The notes: a model not told the origin generated them from the sequence alone. A DNA stretch of 35,215 nt from Prevotellaceae bacterium UBA2757 (GCA_002353215.1 DEJD01000009.1:24105-59319), one strand, 5' to 3'; positions 1 through 9,203 are shown, counted from the first letter of the stretch. A program made the numbers and translations.

Positions 1-641
1 AATGCCAATGGTGGTGGAACGAGAACACCATTTACGAGTGTACACTGTTCTGGAGTGAACTTGTGAGCACCGTGAGAAGTACCGATAGAGATAGCGAGTG
101 AGTCGCAACCAGTGCGAGTAGCGAAATCGATAACTTCTTCTGGCTTTGTATAGTGAGACTCAGCAGAAGAAACTTCGTCTTCAACACCTGCGAGTACACC
201 AAGCTCAGCTTCTACAGTAACATCGTACTTGTGAGCATATTCAACAACCTTCTTTGTAAGAGCAACGTTTTCTTCGTATGGAAGTGAAGAACCGTCAATC
301 ATTACAGAAGAGAAACCATTGTCGATACAGTCTTTGCAGAGTTCGAAGCTGTCTCCGTGGTCGAGGTGCAGAACGATTTCAGGAGCTTCGCAACCGAGTT
401 CCTTAGCATATTCTACAGCACCCTTTGCGAGGTTACGGAGGATTGTGCCGTTAGCGTAGTTACGAGCACCCTTACTTACCTGCATGATAACTGGTGACTT
501 TGTTTCAACTGCAGCCATAACGATAGCCTGCATCTGTTCCATTGTGTTGAAGTTGAATGCTGGGATAGCATATCCACCTGAAACAGCTCTCTTAAACATC
601 TCGCGAGTGTTTACGAGACCAAGATCTTTGTAATTAATCAT
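1..641 (-). CDS. fba: Class II fructose-bisphosphate aldolase, 3' part cut by window edge
   Basis: The minus-strand frame opens with ATG at 641 (MINYKDLGLVNTRE) and runs off the left edge, giving about 213 residues of the N-terminal part. Class II landmarks are visible: AIPAFNFN near the start, LHLDHGDS with the metal/catalytic DH pair, SVMIDGSSLPYEEN, VEAELG, and SIGTSHGAHKF. The family cleaves fructose 1,6-bisphosphate to DHAP and glyceraldehyde 3-phosphate using a divalent metal, in the cytoplasm. It lies 65 nt downstream of oadB on the same strand, so read-through is possible, but a pair of hairpins fills the gap. No TAnnTTTG box was found directly in front of it. The C-terminal end is outside the window. 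Confidence 0.93.
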   Translation of the reverse strand, partial: MINYKDLGLVNTREMFKRAVSGGYAIPAFNFNTMEQMQAIVMAAVETKSPVIMQVSKGARNYANGTILRNLAKGAVEYAKELGCEAPEIVLHLDHGDSFELCKDCIDNGFSSVMIDGSSLPYEENVALTKKVVEYAHKYDVTVEAELGVLAGVEDEVSSAESHYTKPEEVIDFATRTGCDSLAISIGTSHGAHKFTPEQCTLVNGVLVPPPLA

Positions 642-644
642 AGA

Positions 645-691
645 GCTAAAATGTTTTAGCCCACCTACTTAAAAGAGAAGTAGGGTGGGCT
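645..691 (-). promoter_or_regulatory. Two overlapping hairpins between oadB and fba
   Basis: Read on the minus strand, a 13-bp stem (AGCCCACC-TACTT paired with its near-perfect complement, one bulged base) spans 658-691 with a CTCTTTT loop. A second, AT-rich inverted repeat (GCTAAAA / TTTTAGC, 2-nt loop) spans 645-660. The two share bases 658-660, so they cannot both form completely. No U-tract follows the first stem, so it is not a classical terminator. The second ends three bases before the fba start codon. It could act as an mRNA processing or attenuation site; function is inferred. Confidence 0.5.
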
Positions 692-706
692 GGGTTTATA
701 ATAGGA

Positions 707-1969
707 TTAAAGTGAAATGTTCTGTAGGAATGAGATAAGTACACCTGCTGCAACAGCTGAGCCGATTACACCACTTACGTTTGAAGACATACAGTAGTTC
801 AGTACGTGATTCTTAGGGTCGTACTTTGTTGAAATCTCGTTGCATACACGACTTGCCATAGGTACGGCACTCAGGCCGGTAGCACCAATCAGCGGATTAA
901 TCTTTTTCTTTGAGAACAGGTTTGTAATCTTAACCATGAAAATACCAGATGCAATAGAAAGGCCGAATGCGAAGAAGCCGCCAATCACGATGCCGATGGT
1001 AGTCCAGTTAAGGAATGCCTGTACTGTCATTGTTGCACCAACACAGAGTCCAAGGAATACAGTTGCTGTGTTCATTATAGAGTTTGAGATGGTGTCAAAC
1101 AGGCGGCTTGTATCGGAACCAATTTCCTTCAGGAGGTTTCCGAACATAAGCATACCTATAAGGCTGACTGCTGTTGGAACGAGAAGAGCAACAATTGTAG
1201 TTACAGCTATAGGGAAGATTATCTTGATAACTTTTTCGTTCTTCATCTTGTTTGAAGAAGGATAGAGCTTATCCTGTTCCTTCATGTTAATCTTCAGTTC
1301 TTTCTCAGAGCATGTCAGTTTTACAACCAGTGGAATGATTACTGGAACCAAGGCCATGTATGAATATGCTGCAATAGCAATTGGAGCCAAGAGGTGTGGA
1401 GCCAGTTTGATAGTTGTAAAGATTGCTGTAGGACCATCGGCACCACCAATGATACCGAGGGCAGCTGCCTCTTTGATGTTGAAGAATCCACTGCCTACTG
1501 CAATAAGGAGTACTGTAAAGATACCCAACTGTGCTGCAGCTCCGAAGATAGAAAGACGCAGATTGCGAAGCATTGGTCCGAAGTCGGTAAGTGCTCCTAC
1601 ACCCATAAAGATTACAGGTGGCAGGAATCCGGTCTTTATAAGCATGTAGTACAAGAAATTCATAAGTCCCAGGTCGTGGGCGATAGCTGGAAGCGACATT
1701 TCCCATATGTTTTCTGTGAGCACTTTGCCAGTTGCGTCAACAATACGTCCTGTTTCATCTGCCTGATACACACCCATATCTCCTCCAGGGAAGTTTGCTA
1801 TAAGCACACCGAAAGCGATAGGTATGAGCAGCAGTGGCTCGAAGTGCTTTACTATACCAAGGTACAGAAGTACGAAGGCAAGCAAATACATTATAATATA
1901 TGTACCATTAGATGCAACGATGTCGCTGAACGCTGTCATCTGGTATAGGTTTTCTAATATTTGTTCCAT
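707..1969 (-). CDS. oadB: Oxaloacetate decarboxylase beta subunit (Na+ pump)
   Basis: This 420-aa polytopic membrane protein is the beta subunit of the biotin-dependent Na+-translocating decarboxylases. It decarboxylates carboxybiotin and exports Na+. Residues known as essential in the Klebsiella protein (D203, Y229, N373, G377, S382, R389) all have counterparts at matching spacing: D178 in GGADGPT, Y204, then N358, G362, S367 and R374 in the segment from NPLIG to ASR. It starts at an ATG 36 nt after the oadA stop and is the last gene of oadG-oadA-oadB. Related pumps (methylmalonyl-CoA and glutaconyl-CoA decarboxylase) have very similar beta subunits, so the substrate is taken from the neighbouring alpha subunit. 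Confidence 0.93.
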   Translation of the reverse strand: MEQILENLYQMTAFSDIVASNGTYIIMYLLAFVLLYLGIVKHFEPLLLIPIAFGVLIANFPGGDMGVYQADETGRIVDATGKVLTENIWEMSLPAIAHDLGLMNFLYYMLIKTGFLPPVIFMGVGALTDFGPMLRNLRLSIFGAAAQLGIFTVLLIAVGSGFFNIKEAAALGIIGGADGPTAIFTTIKLAPHLLAPIAIAAYSYMALVPVIIPLVVKLTCSEKELKINMKEQDKLYPSSNKMKNEKVIKIIFPIAVTTIVALLVPTAVSLIGMLMFGNLLKEIGSDTSRLFDTISNSIMNTATVFLGLCVGATMTVQAFLNWTTIGIVIGGFFAFGLSIASGIFMVKITNLFSKKKINPLIGATGLSAVPMASRVCNEISTKYDPKNHVLNYCMSSNVSGVIGSAVAAGVLISFLQNISL

Positions 1970-2005
1970 ATCAAATGTAAATAGTAGATAGTCAGTAACT
2001 GATGT

Positions 2006-3847
2006 TTAAGCCATCTTCATGATTGGATCATCTTCTTCTACAGAGTCACCAGAAGCAACGAGTATAGCTGTGATTACTCCTGCTTTGTCAGCACGGATTG
2101 CGTTGAAAGTCTTCATCGCTTCAATATATCCGAGAGTATCACCTGTCTGTACTGAATCACCTACTTTCTTAGGAGTCTCTGAGTTGTCTTTTACGAGATA
2201 GAATTTGCCTTCCAGTGGAGCTACAATATCTTCGCCTTCACCTGCAGGAGATGCTGCTGGTGCTGCGCTCTGTGCGCTTGCTGCTAGAACATCGTTGCCA
2301 TAAGCTATTTCTACCTTGTAGTTCTGACCATTTACCTGAACAGTAACAGACTTTGGTCCTTCTGCACCTCCCTTTGGCGCATTCTTCTCAGCCTTACGCT
2401 TTGCAAGGTCTGCTTCGAAGTCAGCCTTAGCTTTACCGCTCTTGTAGGCTTCATACTGTCCTGGGTGCATTGAGTATTCGAAGAGTTCTTCGTCGTCTTC
2501 TCCAAGTTCCCAACCTTTTTCCTGCATCTTCTTTTTGTAGTCTTCAAGGTCGTCTGGGAAGTAAGACTGTGGATCGTTAGTCTCGAATTCCTTACCCTCT
2601 TTTTTTGCCAGAGCAACGATTTCTGGATCTACAGGACCAGGCAACTGACCAGCCTTTCCGAGAATCATATCCCAGATTGTATCTGCAATCATCGACCAAC
2701 GTTCCTTGCCTTTTTCCATCTGGATTACGTTCATCAGTGCAAGATTCTTTACGTACTGTGAGAATGGAGTAACAAGACATGGATAACCAACCTTTGGCCA
2801 TACGTATGCAACTTCGTCGAACAGTTTGATGAGCAGGTCGTCTGTAGTAAGTTCTGGCTGACCATTCTTTACCTTCCACTTGTTCAGTGACTTCAGGTTG
2901 TCTTCCAAGTCTGTCATGAGCGAACCCATCATACCTCCAGGAAGACCTGGTTTTACTAACAAAGAGTTGTTGATATGGTTGAGTTCTGGGATATAATATC
3001 CAAGGAAGTCGTCACACATTTCCTGAATCTGAGTACGTACTTCCATATATGCAGCCATATTGATTTCCTTTACTTTGAAACCGGCATCTTTCAACATTTC
3101 CTGTACTGCAATAATATCAGCATGACCTGTACCCCAAGACAGAGGAGACATACCTGTATCTACATAGTCACAACCAGCTTCACATACTTCGAGAATGGAA
3201 GCCATGTTGAAACCAGGACCAGCGTGACTGTGATACTGGATGATGATATCTTTCTTGTAAGCCTTGATACCTGCAACAATCTTACCCAATGATACTGGGC
3301 GACCGATACCTGCCATATCCTTCAGACAGATTTCGTCCGCACCTGCATCGATGAATTTCTTTGCAAGGTTTACATAATAATCTACAGTGTGGATAGGAGA
3401 GTGAGTGATACATAGAGCAGCCTGTGCAATCATACCAGCTTCCTTTGCATACTGGATTGATGGTATAACGTTGCGTGGGTCGTTCAGTCCACAGAAGATA
3501 CGAGTGATGTCTGTTCCCTGGGCCTTCTTTACTTTATAGAAAAGTTTACGAAGGTCTTTTGGACATGGACTCATACGCAGACCGTTCAGTGCACGGTCGA
3601 GCATATGGGTCTGGATTCCTGCCTCGTGGAATGGTTTAGTCCATGCACGAACAGACTTATTTGGGTTTTCTCCGTATAGAAGATTTACCTGTTCAAAACC
3701 TCCGCCGTTAGTTTCTACGCGGTCGAAACATCCCATCTTGATGATAGCTGGGGCTACTTTTACCAATTGGTCAACTCGTGGCTGATACTTACCTGCACTC
3801 TGCCACATATCACGGAAAACCAACGAGAATTTTACTTCTTTTGCCAT
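2006..3847 (-). CDS. oadA: Oxaloacetate decarboxylase alpha subunit with biotin carrier domain
   Basis: This 613-aa protein has an N-terminal carboxyltransferase TIM barrel (about 1-300), a conserved middle domain (about 300-500), a charged Ala/Pro linker, and a C-terminal biotinyl domain (about 545-613). Metal and catalytic residues expected in the family are seen: D13 in FRDMWQS, K176 in CLKDMAG, and H206/H208 in YHSHAG. The biotin acceptor is K579 in EAMKTFNA. The enzyme moves CO2 from oxaloacetate to biotin, making pyruvate; OadB then releases CO2 and pumps Na+. RDMWQS replaces the more usual RDAHQS. This looks like a lineage variant, because the rest of the site is intact. It lies between oadG (24-nt gap) and oadB (36-nt gap). 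A biotin-dependent pyruvate carboxylase B subunit would look similar, but the operon favours the pump. Confidence 0.94.
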   Translation of the reverse strand: MAKEVKFSLVFRDMWQSAGKYQPRVDQLVKVAPAIIKMGCFDRVETNGGGFEQVNLLYGENPNKSVRAWTKPFHEAGIQTHMLDRALNGLRMSPCPKDLRKLFYKVKKAQGTDITRIFCGLNDPRNVIPSIQYAKEAGMIAQAALCITHSPIHTVDYYVNLAKKFIDAGADEICLKDMAGIGRPVSLGKIVAGIKAYKKDIIIQYHSHAGPGFNMASILEVCEAGCDYVDTGMSPLSWGTGHADIIAVQEMLKDAGFKVKEINMAAYMEVRTQIQEMCDDFLGYYIPELNHINNSLLVKPGLPGGMMGSLMTDLEDNLKSLNKWKVKNGQPELTTDDLLIKLFDEVAYVWPKVGYPCLVTPFSQYVKNLALMNVIQMEKGKERWSMIADTIWDMILGKAGQLPGPVDPEIVALAKKEGKEFETNDPQSYFPDDLEDYKKKMQEKGWELGEDDEELFEYSMHPGQYEAYKSGKAKADFEADLAKRKAEKNAPKGGAEGPKSVTVQVNGQNYKVEIAYGNDVLAASAQSAAPAASPAGEGEDIVAPLEGKFYLVKDNSETPKKVGDSVQTGDTLGYIEAMKTFNAIRADKAGVITAILVASGDSVEEDDPIMKMA

Positions 3848-3871
3848 TTTAAAATTATCTTATTGAGTTTA

Positions 3872-4144
3872 TTACAATTTTGTTATATTCTTTACTTTTC
3901 CCTTTCCGCCAGTAATCTGTGCTACTGTTGCGTCGATTACGGCCTTAACTGTTGCGTCAATCTGACCTGCCGCAGTAGCTGCAGCAGCCATAGGCTTGTT
4001 GTTTGTTACTTCCTCTGGTGCATATTTGTTCACCAGCTTAATCAGCAGGGTTCCCAGACAGATAACAATCAGAAGTACGCTAAACACTGTAAGCATACCT
4101 ACTACCATCAGCTGTAGGGCTCCAAAAATGTCGTTTGTAATCAT
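3872..4144 (-). CDS. oadG: Oxaloacetate decarboxylase gamma chain-like membrane protein
   Basis: This 90-aa protein has one strong hydrophobic helix (about residues 8-37, LQLMVVGMLTVFSVLLIVI) and then a basic/Ala-rich tail. This is the layout of OadG, the small subunit that anchors the alpha subunit to the membrane-bound beta subunit. It is the first gene of the operon, 24 nt upstream of oadA. Primary sequence conservation of gamma chains is weak, so the call rests on size, topology and position. A -7-like box (TAACTTTG) lies about 75 nt upstream of the start. Confidence 0.85.
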   Translation of the reverse strand: MITNDIFGALQLMVVGMLTVFSVLLIVICLGTLLIKLVNKYAPEEVTNNKPMAAAATAAGQIDATVKAVIDATVAQITGGKGKVKNITKL

Positions 4145-4217
4145 TGATTTTATTTGAATTTTTTAGTTTTTAATCTTTCTACTTTAAAAAATGATACGCA
4201 ACACTGCGAAATCCTTG

Positions 4218-4225
4218 CAAAGTTA
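4218..4225 (-). promoter_or_regulatory. -7 box for the oadGAB operon
   Basis: On the minus strand the sequence is TAACTTTG, an exact match to the Bacteroidetes TAnnTTTG -7 consensus, 73 nt upstream of oadG. No good TTTG -33 box is present 19-21 bp further upstream, so this is a half-site prediction. Confidence 0.45.
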
Positions 4226-4324
4226 CGTATTTTCTATAAAAAAATAATTCAGTCCTATAGACAAATTTCGCATTCTCTTTAAATTTAATTTTTATTAAGT
4301 GATATGTATATAAAAATATTTCCA

Positions 4325-4332
4325 TATTTTTG
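4325..4332 (+). promoter_or_regulatory. -7 box for ald
   Basis: TATTTTTG matches TAnnTTTG and lies 35 nt upstream of the ald ATG. The expected -33 TTTG is not evident. Together with the oadG box it makes 4145-4367 a divergent promoter region; the rest of that AT-rich gap shows no other clear signal. Confidence 0.4.
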
Positions 4333-4367
4333 TGCCATCAATTATTTAACCTTTAAAAACTGATATT

Positions 4368-5474
4368 ATGAAAGTAGGTATTCCAAAAGAGATTAAAAAC
4401 AATGAGAACCGTGTTGGTATGACTCCTGCAGGTGTTGCTGAATTATGCCGACATGGTCACGAAGTTCTCGTTCAGCATACTGCTGGAGAAGGCAGTGGAT
4501 TTGCTGACGACGAGTATGTAAAGGCTGGAGCCAAGATTCTGCCATCCATCGAAGCTGTATATGAAACTGCAGAGATGATTGTCAAGGTAAAGGAACCTGT
4601 CGAACCGGAGTATAAACTCGTTCGTAAGGGTCAGCTTCTCTTTACTTATTTCCACTTTGCATGTGAGAAGAAACTGACTGAAGCTATGTTGAAGAGTGGA
4701 GCTATATGTCTTGCTTACGAAACAGTTCAACTGCCTAACGGTTTGTTACCTCTGCTGCAACCAATGAGTGAAGTCGCTGGACGTATGGCAGTTATCAATG
4801 GTGCATATTATCTGCAGAAGACTAAGGGCGGCAAGGGAAAGTTAGTAAGTGGTGTGCCAGGTGTGAGTCCGACAAATGTCTTGGTGCTTGGTGGTGGCAC
4901 AGTAGGAGAGGCTGCTGCTATGATGGCGGCAGGTATGGGAGCGAACGTAACTATTACAGATATTTCCTTGCCACGTCTCCGTCAGCTTGACATCGAGACT
5001 CCAGCAAACGTGCATACTCTGTATTCTTCAAGCCATAACATCTCTCAGTTGTTGCCTACAGTTGATATAGTTATAGGTAGTGTGTTGGTTCCTGGCGACA
5101 AAGCTCCTCATCTTATAACTCGCGATATGCTGAAACAAATGGAACCTGGAACCGTGTTGGTAGATGTTGCTATAGACCAAGGTGGCTGTTTCGAAACTTC
5201 TCGTCCTACGACTCATAGCGAACCTGTATATACTATTGATGGCATAGTACATTATTGTGTTGCTAATATTCCTGGTGCAGTACCAAATACTTCAACTCTT
5301 GCTCTGACAAATGCTACACTGCGCTATGCTGTTGCTTTAGCTGATAAGGGTTGGAAGCAGGCTTGCAAGGATGATAGTGCTCTTGCGAAGGGATTGAATA
5401 TTGTAGAAGGCAAGATTGTGTTTAAGCCTGTTGCTGATGTGTTCAACTTAAAATATGAAGAGTTGAAATTTTAA
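4368..5474 (+). CDS. ald: Alanine dehydrogenase (NAD+)
   Basis: This 368-aa protein matches the usual length of L-alanine dehydrogenase, which interconverts alanine with pyruvate, NH4+ and NADH. All four known active-site residues fall at the canonical numbers: R15, K75 (VKVKEP), H96 (FTYFHF) and D270 (VAID). The Rossmann glycine motif LGGGTVGEAA is at 174-183. It is cytoplasmic and monocistronic on the plus strand, divergent from oadGAB and convergent with PFOR. All three neighbours meet at pyruvate, which suggests nitrogen and redox balancing around fermentation. The start is the first ATG, with the typical MKVGIPKEIK N-terminus. Confidence 0.96.
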   Translation: MKVGIPKEIKNNENRVGMTPAGVAELCRHGHEVLVQHTAGEGSGFADDEYVKAGAKILPSIEAVYETAEMIVKVKEPVEPEYKLVRKGQLLFTYFHFACEKKLTEAMLKSGAICLAYETVQLPNGLLPLLQPMSEVAGRMAVINGAYYLQKTKGGKGKLVSGVPGVSPTNVLVLGGGTVGEAAAMMAAGMGANVTITDISLPRLRQLDIETPANVHTLYSSSHNISQLLPTVDIVIGSVLVPGDKAPHLITRDMLKQMEPGTVLVDVAIDQGGCFETSRPTTHSEPVYTIDGIVHYCVANIPGAVPNTSTLALTNATLRYAVALADKGWKQACKDDSALAKGLNIVEGKIVFKPVADVFNLKYEELKF

Positions 5475-5478
5475 GCTT

Positions 5479-5500
5479 TATCGTAATAACGACATCTCGA
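5479..5500 (-). repeat. Dispersed 22-nt element, copy 1
   Basis: Read on the minus strand, this stretch begins TCGAGATGTC and ends ACGATA. It matches 19 of 22 bases of plus-strand positions 21631-21652. Here it starts five bases after the ald stop codon, between the gene and the terminator hairpin. Function is unknown. Confidence 0.55.
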
Positions 5501-5515
5501 TAAACTCATTAAAAA

Positions 5516-5547
5516 AATAAGAGGATACCATTTGGCATCCTCTTATT
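5516..5547. terminator. Bidirectional terminator between ald and PFOR
   Basis: A 15-bp stem AATAAGAGGATACCA / TGGCATCCTCTTATT with a two-base loop (one mismatch or wobble position) sits between the convergent genes. An A-run precedes it and a T-rich run follows (TTTCATTATTTATTTT), so it can work as an intrinsic terminator in both directions. Confidence 0.85.
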
Positions 5548-5577
5548 TCATTATTTATTTTGCTTAGCTTAATCGCA

Positions 5578-8500
5578 TCATTCTGCTGAATAGTCGATCT
5601 TGCTCATACGTACGTAAGTAGCGTAGCGGTGCTGAGCAGCCTTCTTTGCAGCGTCGAAGAGTTCCTGAGCCTCTGCTGGCTTAACCTTCTTGAGTGAGAG
5701 GTAACGAACTTCTCCGTCGAGGAAATCCTGGAACTTATCCCACTGTGGCTCCTTAGAGTCAAGCTGGAATGGGTTCTTGCCCTGTTCTGCAAGACGTGGG
5801 TCGAAGCGCCACAAGTGCCAGTAACCACATTCTACTGCCTTAGCCTCTTCTGCCTGGCTCTTACCCATGCCGCCCTTAGCCTTCAGACCGTGGTTGATAC
5901 ATGGAGCGTAAGCGATAACGAGAGATGGACCTGGGTATGCTTCAGCTTCGCGCAGAGCCTTCAGGCACTGAGCGTTGTCTGCACCCATAGCAATCTGAGC
6001 TACATATACATAACCGTAAGTTGACTGCATGAGACCGAGGTCTTTCTTAGTGATACGCTTACCACCGGCAGCGAACTGTGCGATAGCACCGATTGGAGTA
6101 GCCTTAGAAGACTGACCACCTGTGTTAGAGTAAACCTCAGTATCGATTACGAAGATGTTGATGTCTTCGCCTGATGCGAGTGCATGATCAAGACCACCAT
6201 AACCGATGTCGTATGATGCACCGTCACCACCGATAATCCACTGGCTGCGCTTAACGAGGTAGTGAGAGAGTTCGCTGAGTTGTTTGCAAACTGGGCAACC
6301 TGCCTGACGTCCTTCGTTGATGAATGGAATGAGTTTTGCTGCTGCTGCCTTTGATGCTTCTGCATCATCCTTGCCTGCAATCCATTCCTTAGCAGCTTCC
6401 TTGTAACCTTCAGAAGTCTTGTCGCTTGCAATCATCTCTTCGAGGAGAGCAACGATACGAGCGCGCATCTTCTTGTTGGCAAGTGTCATACCGAGTCCGT
6501 ATTCGCAGAAGTCCTCGAACAGAGAGTTAGACCATGCTGGACCCTGACCCTTAGCATTCTTAGTGTATGGAGTTGATGGGATTGAACCAGAGTAGATTGA
6601 AGAACAACCTGTTGCATTTGCAACGATCTCACGGTCACCGAAGAGCTGAGAGATGAGTTTTACGTATGGAGTTTCACCACAACCTGAACAAGCTCCAGAG
6701 AACTCGAAGAGTGGTTGTGCGAACTGGCTTACACGTGGGTTTGCCTTGATGTCGATGAGATCTTGCTTTGAAGTAACATTGTTTACGCAATAATCCCAGT
6801 TCTTTGCTTCTGCGAGCTGAGTCTGCAGAGATACCATAGAAAGAGCCTTGTTACCCTTTTTGCCTGGACAAACGTCAACACAGTTACCGCAACCGAGACA
6901 GTCCATAACGCTTACCTGCATACGGAACTTCATGCCCTTGAGCTGTGGAGGTGCTACCATATCGAGTTTTGCATCAGCGAAGCCTTCAGCTTCCTTATCA
7001 TCCATAACGAATGGGCGGATAGCAGCGTGAGGACAAACGAATGCACACTTGTTACACTGGATACAGTTTTCGCTGTCCCAAGCTGGAACGAGAGCAGCTA
7101 CACCACGCTTTTCGTAAGCAGCAGTACCTTGTTCCCACATACCGTCTTCGTATCCCTTGTATGCAGATACAGGCAGGAGGTCACCATTCTGAGCGTTGAT
7201 AGGACGAACAAGATTCTTAACGAAATCTGGGTCGTTGCTTTCTACTTTTGGATCAGCTGGAAGTTTAGCCCATGCTGGATCAACAGTAAGTTGCTTGTAC
7301 TCGCCACCGCGGTCAACAGCTGCGAAGTTCATATTTACAACGTCTTCCCCCTTCTTGCCGTAAGACTTCACGATTGCCTTCTTCATCTGTTCTACTGCAA
7401 GTTCTACAGGGATAACCTCTGTAATGCGGAAGAATGCAGACTGGAGGATAGTGTTAGTACGGTTTCCGAGACCGATTTCCTGTGCAATCTTAGTTGCGTT
7501 GATATAGTAAACAGTGATGTTCTTCTCAGCGAAATACTTCTTCACGTTGTTTGGCAAATTCTTTACGAGGTCGTCACCATCCCAGATTGTATTGAGGAGG
7601 AACTGACCGTTCTGGCGCAAACCGCGGAGTACATCGTACATACGGAGGTATGCCTGAACGTGACATGCAACGAAGTTAGGAGTCTTAATCTGGTAAGTAG
7701 AACGGATAGGAGTATCACCGAAACGGAGGTGTGAGCAAGTGAAACCACCAGACTTCTTAGAGTCATAAGAGAAGTATGCCTGGCAATATTTGTTTGTATT
7801 CTCACCGATAATCTTTACAGAGTTCTTGTTAGCACCTACAGTACCGTCAGCACCGAGTCCGAAGAACTTAGCTTCGAAGATGCCTTCGCCACCGAGAGCC
7901 ATTTCCTCGTCGAGTGGGAGAGAACGGAATGTTACGTCGTCCACGATACCCAGAGTGAAGTGGTTCTTTGGTTCTTTCAGTTCAAGGTTCTTGTAAACAG
8001 AAAGAATCATTGTAGGAGTAACGTCTGCAGAACCGAGTCCGTAGCGTCCACCGATGATGAGTGGAGCATTTTCCTGTCCGTAGAAAGCATCCTTCACGTC
8101 GAGGTAGAGAGGTTCGCCGTTAGCACCTGGTTCCTTAGTACGGTCGAGCACAGCGATGCGCTTAGCAGTCTTTGGAACAGAAGCGAGCAGGAGTTCTACA
8201 GAGAATGGGCGATACAGGTGAACGCTAACCATACCATACTTCTTGCCGTTTGCATTAGCATAGTCGATAGCTTCGCGTGCTGCTTCAGTAGCAGAACCCA
8301 TCAGGATGATTACTTCTTCAGCATCCTTAGCTCCATAATATGTGAATGGCTTATATTCGCGACCTGTAATCTTAGAGATTGCAGCCATATACTTTTCAAC
8401 AGATTCTACAACCTTGTCGTAGTATGGGTTGCAAGACTCACGGTGAGCGAAGAATGTTTCTGGGTTTTCAGCCATACCCTTAGCCTCTGGCTTTTCTGGT

Positions 8501-9132
8501 GTGAGTGCGCGAGAGCGGAACTCAGCAACCTTGTCCATTGGTACGAGTGGGCGGATATCTTCCATATCCATCTCCTCAACCTTGTGATATTCGTGAGAAG
8601 TACGGAAACCGTCGAAGAAGTTAATGAATGGCACGCGAGTGTCAAGAGCTGCGAGGTGTGCAACCGCTGCGAGGTCCATTACTTCCTGTACGCTGCCTTC
8701 GCAGAGCATTGCGAAACCAGTCTGACGACAAGCCATTACGTCACCGTGATCACCGAAGATACAGAGGGAGTGGCTTGCTACGGTACGAGCTGATACATGG
8801 AATACAGATGGGAGCAACTCACCTGCAATCTTGTACATGTTTGGAATCATCAGCAGGAGTCCCTGTGATGCTGTAAATGTAGTAGTGAGGGCACCTGCCT
8901 GAAGCGAACCGTGAACAGCACCTGCTGCACCGGCCTCTGACTGCATTTCTTGAACCAGCACTGTGTCGCCAAATAGATTCTTGCGACCTTGAACAGCCCA
9001 CTCATCCACATGCTCAGCCATTGGAGATGATGGAGTGATAGGGTAGATAGCAGCTACCTCTGAGAACATGTATGCAATATGCGCAGCAGCGGTATTACCA
9101 TCAAGAGTAACAAATTTCTTTTCTTTACCCAT
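5578..9132 (-). CDS. nifJ: Pyruvate:ferredoxin (flavodoxin) oxidoreductase
   Basis: This 1184-aa single-chain PFOR oxidises pyruvate plus CoA to acetyl-CoA, CO2 and reduced ferredoxin. N-terminal pyruvate-binding domain I carries YPITPSSPMAE (30-40). Two ferredoxin-type 4Fe-4S motifs are CIQCNKC...C (690, 693, 696, 700) and CLGCGNC...C (745, 748, 751, 755). The proximal cluster ligands are C815, C818, C843 and C1078. Thiamine diphosphate binding is shown by GDGASYDIGYGG (969-980) and the DTEVYSNTGGQSS segment. Length and ligand positions closely follow the Desulfovibrio enzyme. The start MGKEKKFVTLDGNTAA is the usual PFOR N-terminus. It follows the ATPase gene by 71 nt on the same strand; I found no clear promoter box in that gap. 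Confidence 0.97.
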   Translation of the reverse strand: MGKEKKFVTLDGNTAAAHIAYMFSEVAAIYPITPSSPMAEHVDEWAVQGRKNLFGDTVLVQEMQSEAGAAGAVHGSLQAGALTTTFTASQGLLLMIPNMYKIAGELLPSVFHVSARTVASHSLCIFGDHGDVMACRQTGFAMLCEGSVQEVMDLAAVAHLAALDTRVPFINFFDGFRTSHEYHKVEEMDMEDIRPLVPMDKVAEFRSRALTPEKPEAKGMAENPETFFAHRESCNPYYDKVVESVEKYMAAISKITGREYKPFTYYGAKDAEEVIILMGSATEAAREAIDYANANGKKYGMVSVHLYRPFSVELLLASVPKTAKRIAVLDRTKEPGANGEPLYLDVKDAFYGQENAPLIIGGRYGLGSADVTPTMILSVYKNLELKEPKNHFTLGIVDDVTFRSLPLDEEMALGGEGIFEAKFFGLGADGTVGANKNSVKIIGENTNKYCQAYFSYDSKKSGGFTCSHLRFGDTPIRSTYQIKTPNFVACHVQAYLRMYDVLRGLRQNGQFLLNTIWDGDDLVKNLPNNVKKYFAEKNITVYYINATKIAQEIGLGNRTNTILQSAFFRITEVIPVELAVEQMKKAIVKSYGKKGEDVVNMNFAAVDRGGEYKQLTVDPAWAKLPADPKVESNDPDFVKNLVRPINAQNGDLLPVSAYKGYEDGMWEQGTAAYEKRGVAALVPAWDSENCIQCNKCAFVCPHAAIRPFVMDDKEAEGFADAKLDMVAPPQLKGMKFRMQVSVMDCLGCGNCVDVCPGKKGNKALSMVSLQTQLAEAKNWDYCVNNVTSKQDLIDIKANPRVSQFAQPLFEFSGACSGCGETPYVKLISQLFGDREIVANATGCSSIYSGSIPSTPYTKNAKGQGPAWSNSLFEDFCEYGLGMTLANKKMRARIVALLEEMIASDKTSEGYKEAAKEWIAGKDDAEASKAAAAKLIPFINEGRQAGCPVCKQLSELSHYLVKRSQWIIGGDGASYDIGYGGLDHALASGEDINIFVIDTEVYSNTGGQSSKATPIGAIAQFAAGGKRITKKDLGLMQSTYGYVYVAQIAMGADNAQCLKALREAEAYPGPSLVIAYAPCINHGLKAKGGMGKSQAEEAKAVECGYWHLWRFDPRLAEQGKNPFQLDSKEPQWDKFQDFLDGEVRYLSLKKVKPAEAQELFDAAKKAAQHRYATYVRMSKIDYSAE

Positions 9133-9203
9133 AATTGTTGTTTGAATTAAAATGTTTTAGGTATAATTATTTTGTAGTTTTTAAACTATGTATGTCGTAT
9201 TTT

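Noticed and set aside
658..691. Classical rho-independent terminator after oadB
   Set aside because: The stem is strong, but neither strand has a U-tract after it, so it is listed only as a possible regulatory or processing hairpin.
7027..8793. Plus-strand ORFs of 235 and 277 aa opposite PFOR
   Set aside because: They are Cys/Val/Ser-rich shadows of the PFOR frame; all PFOR cluster and TPP motifs are on the minus strand.
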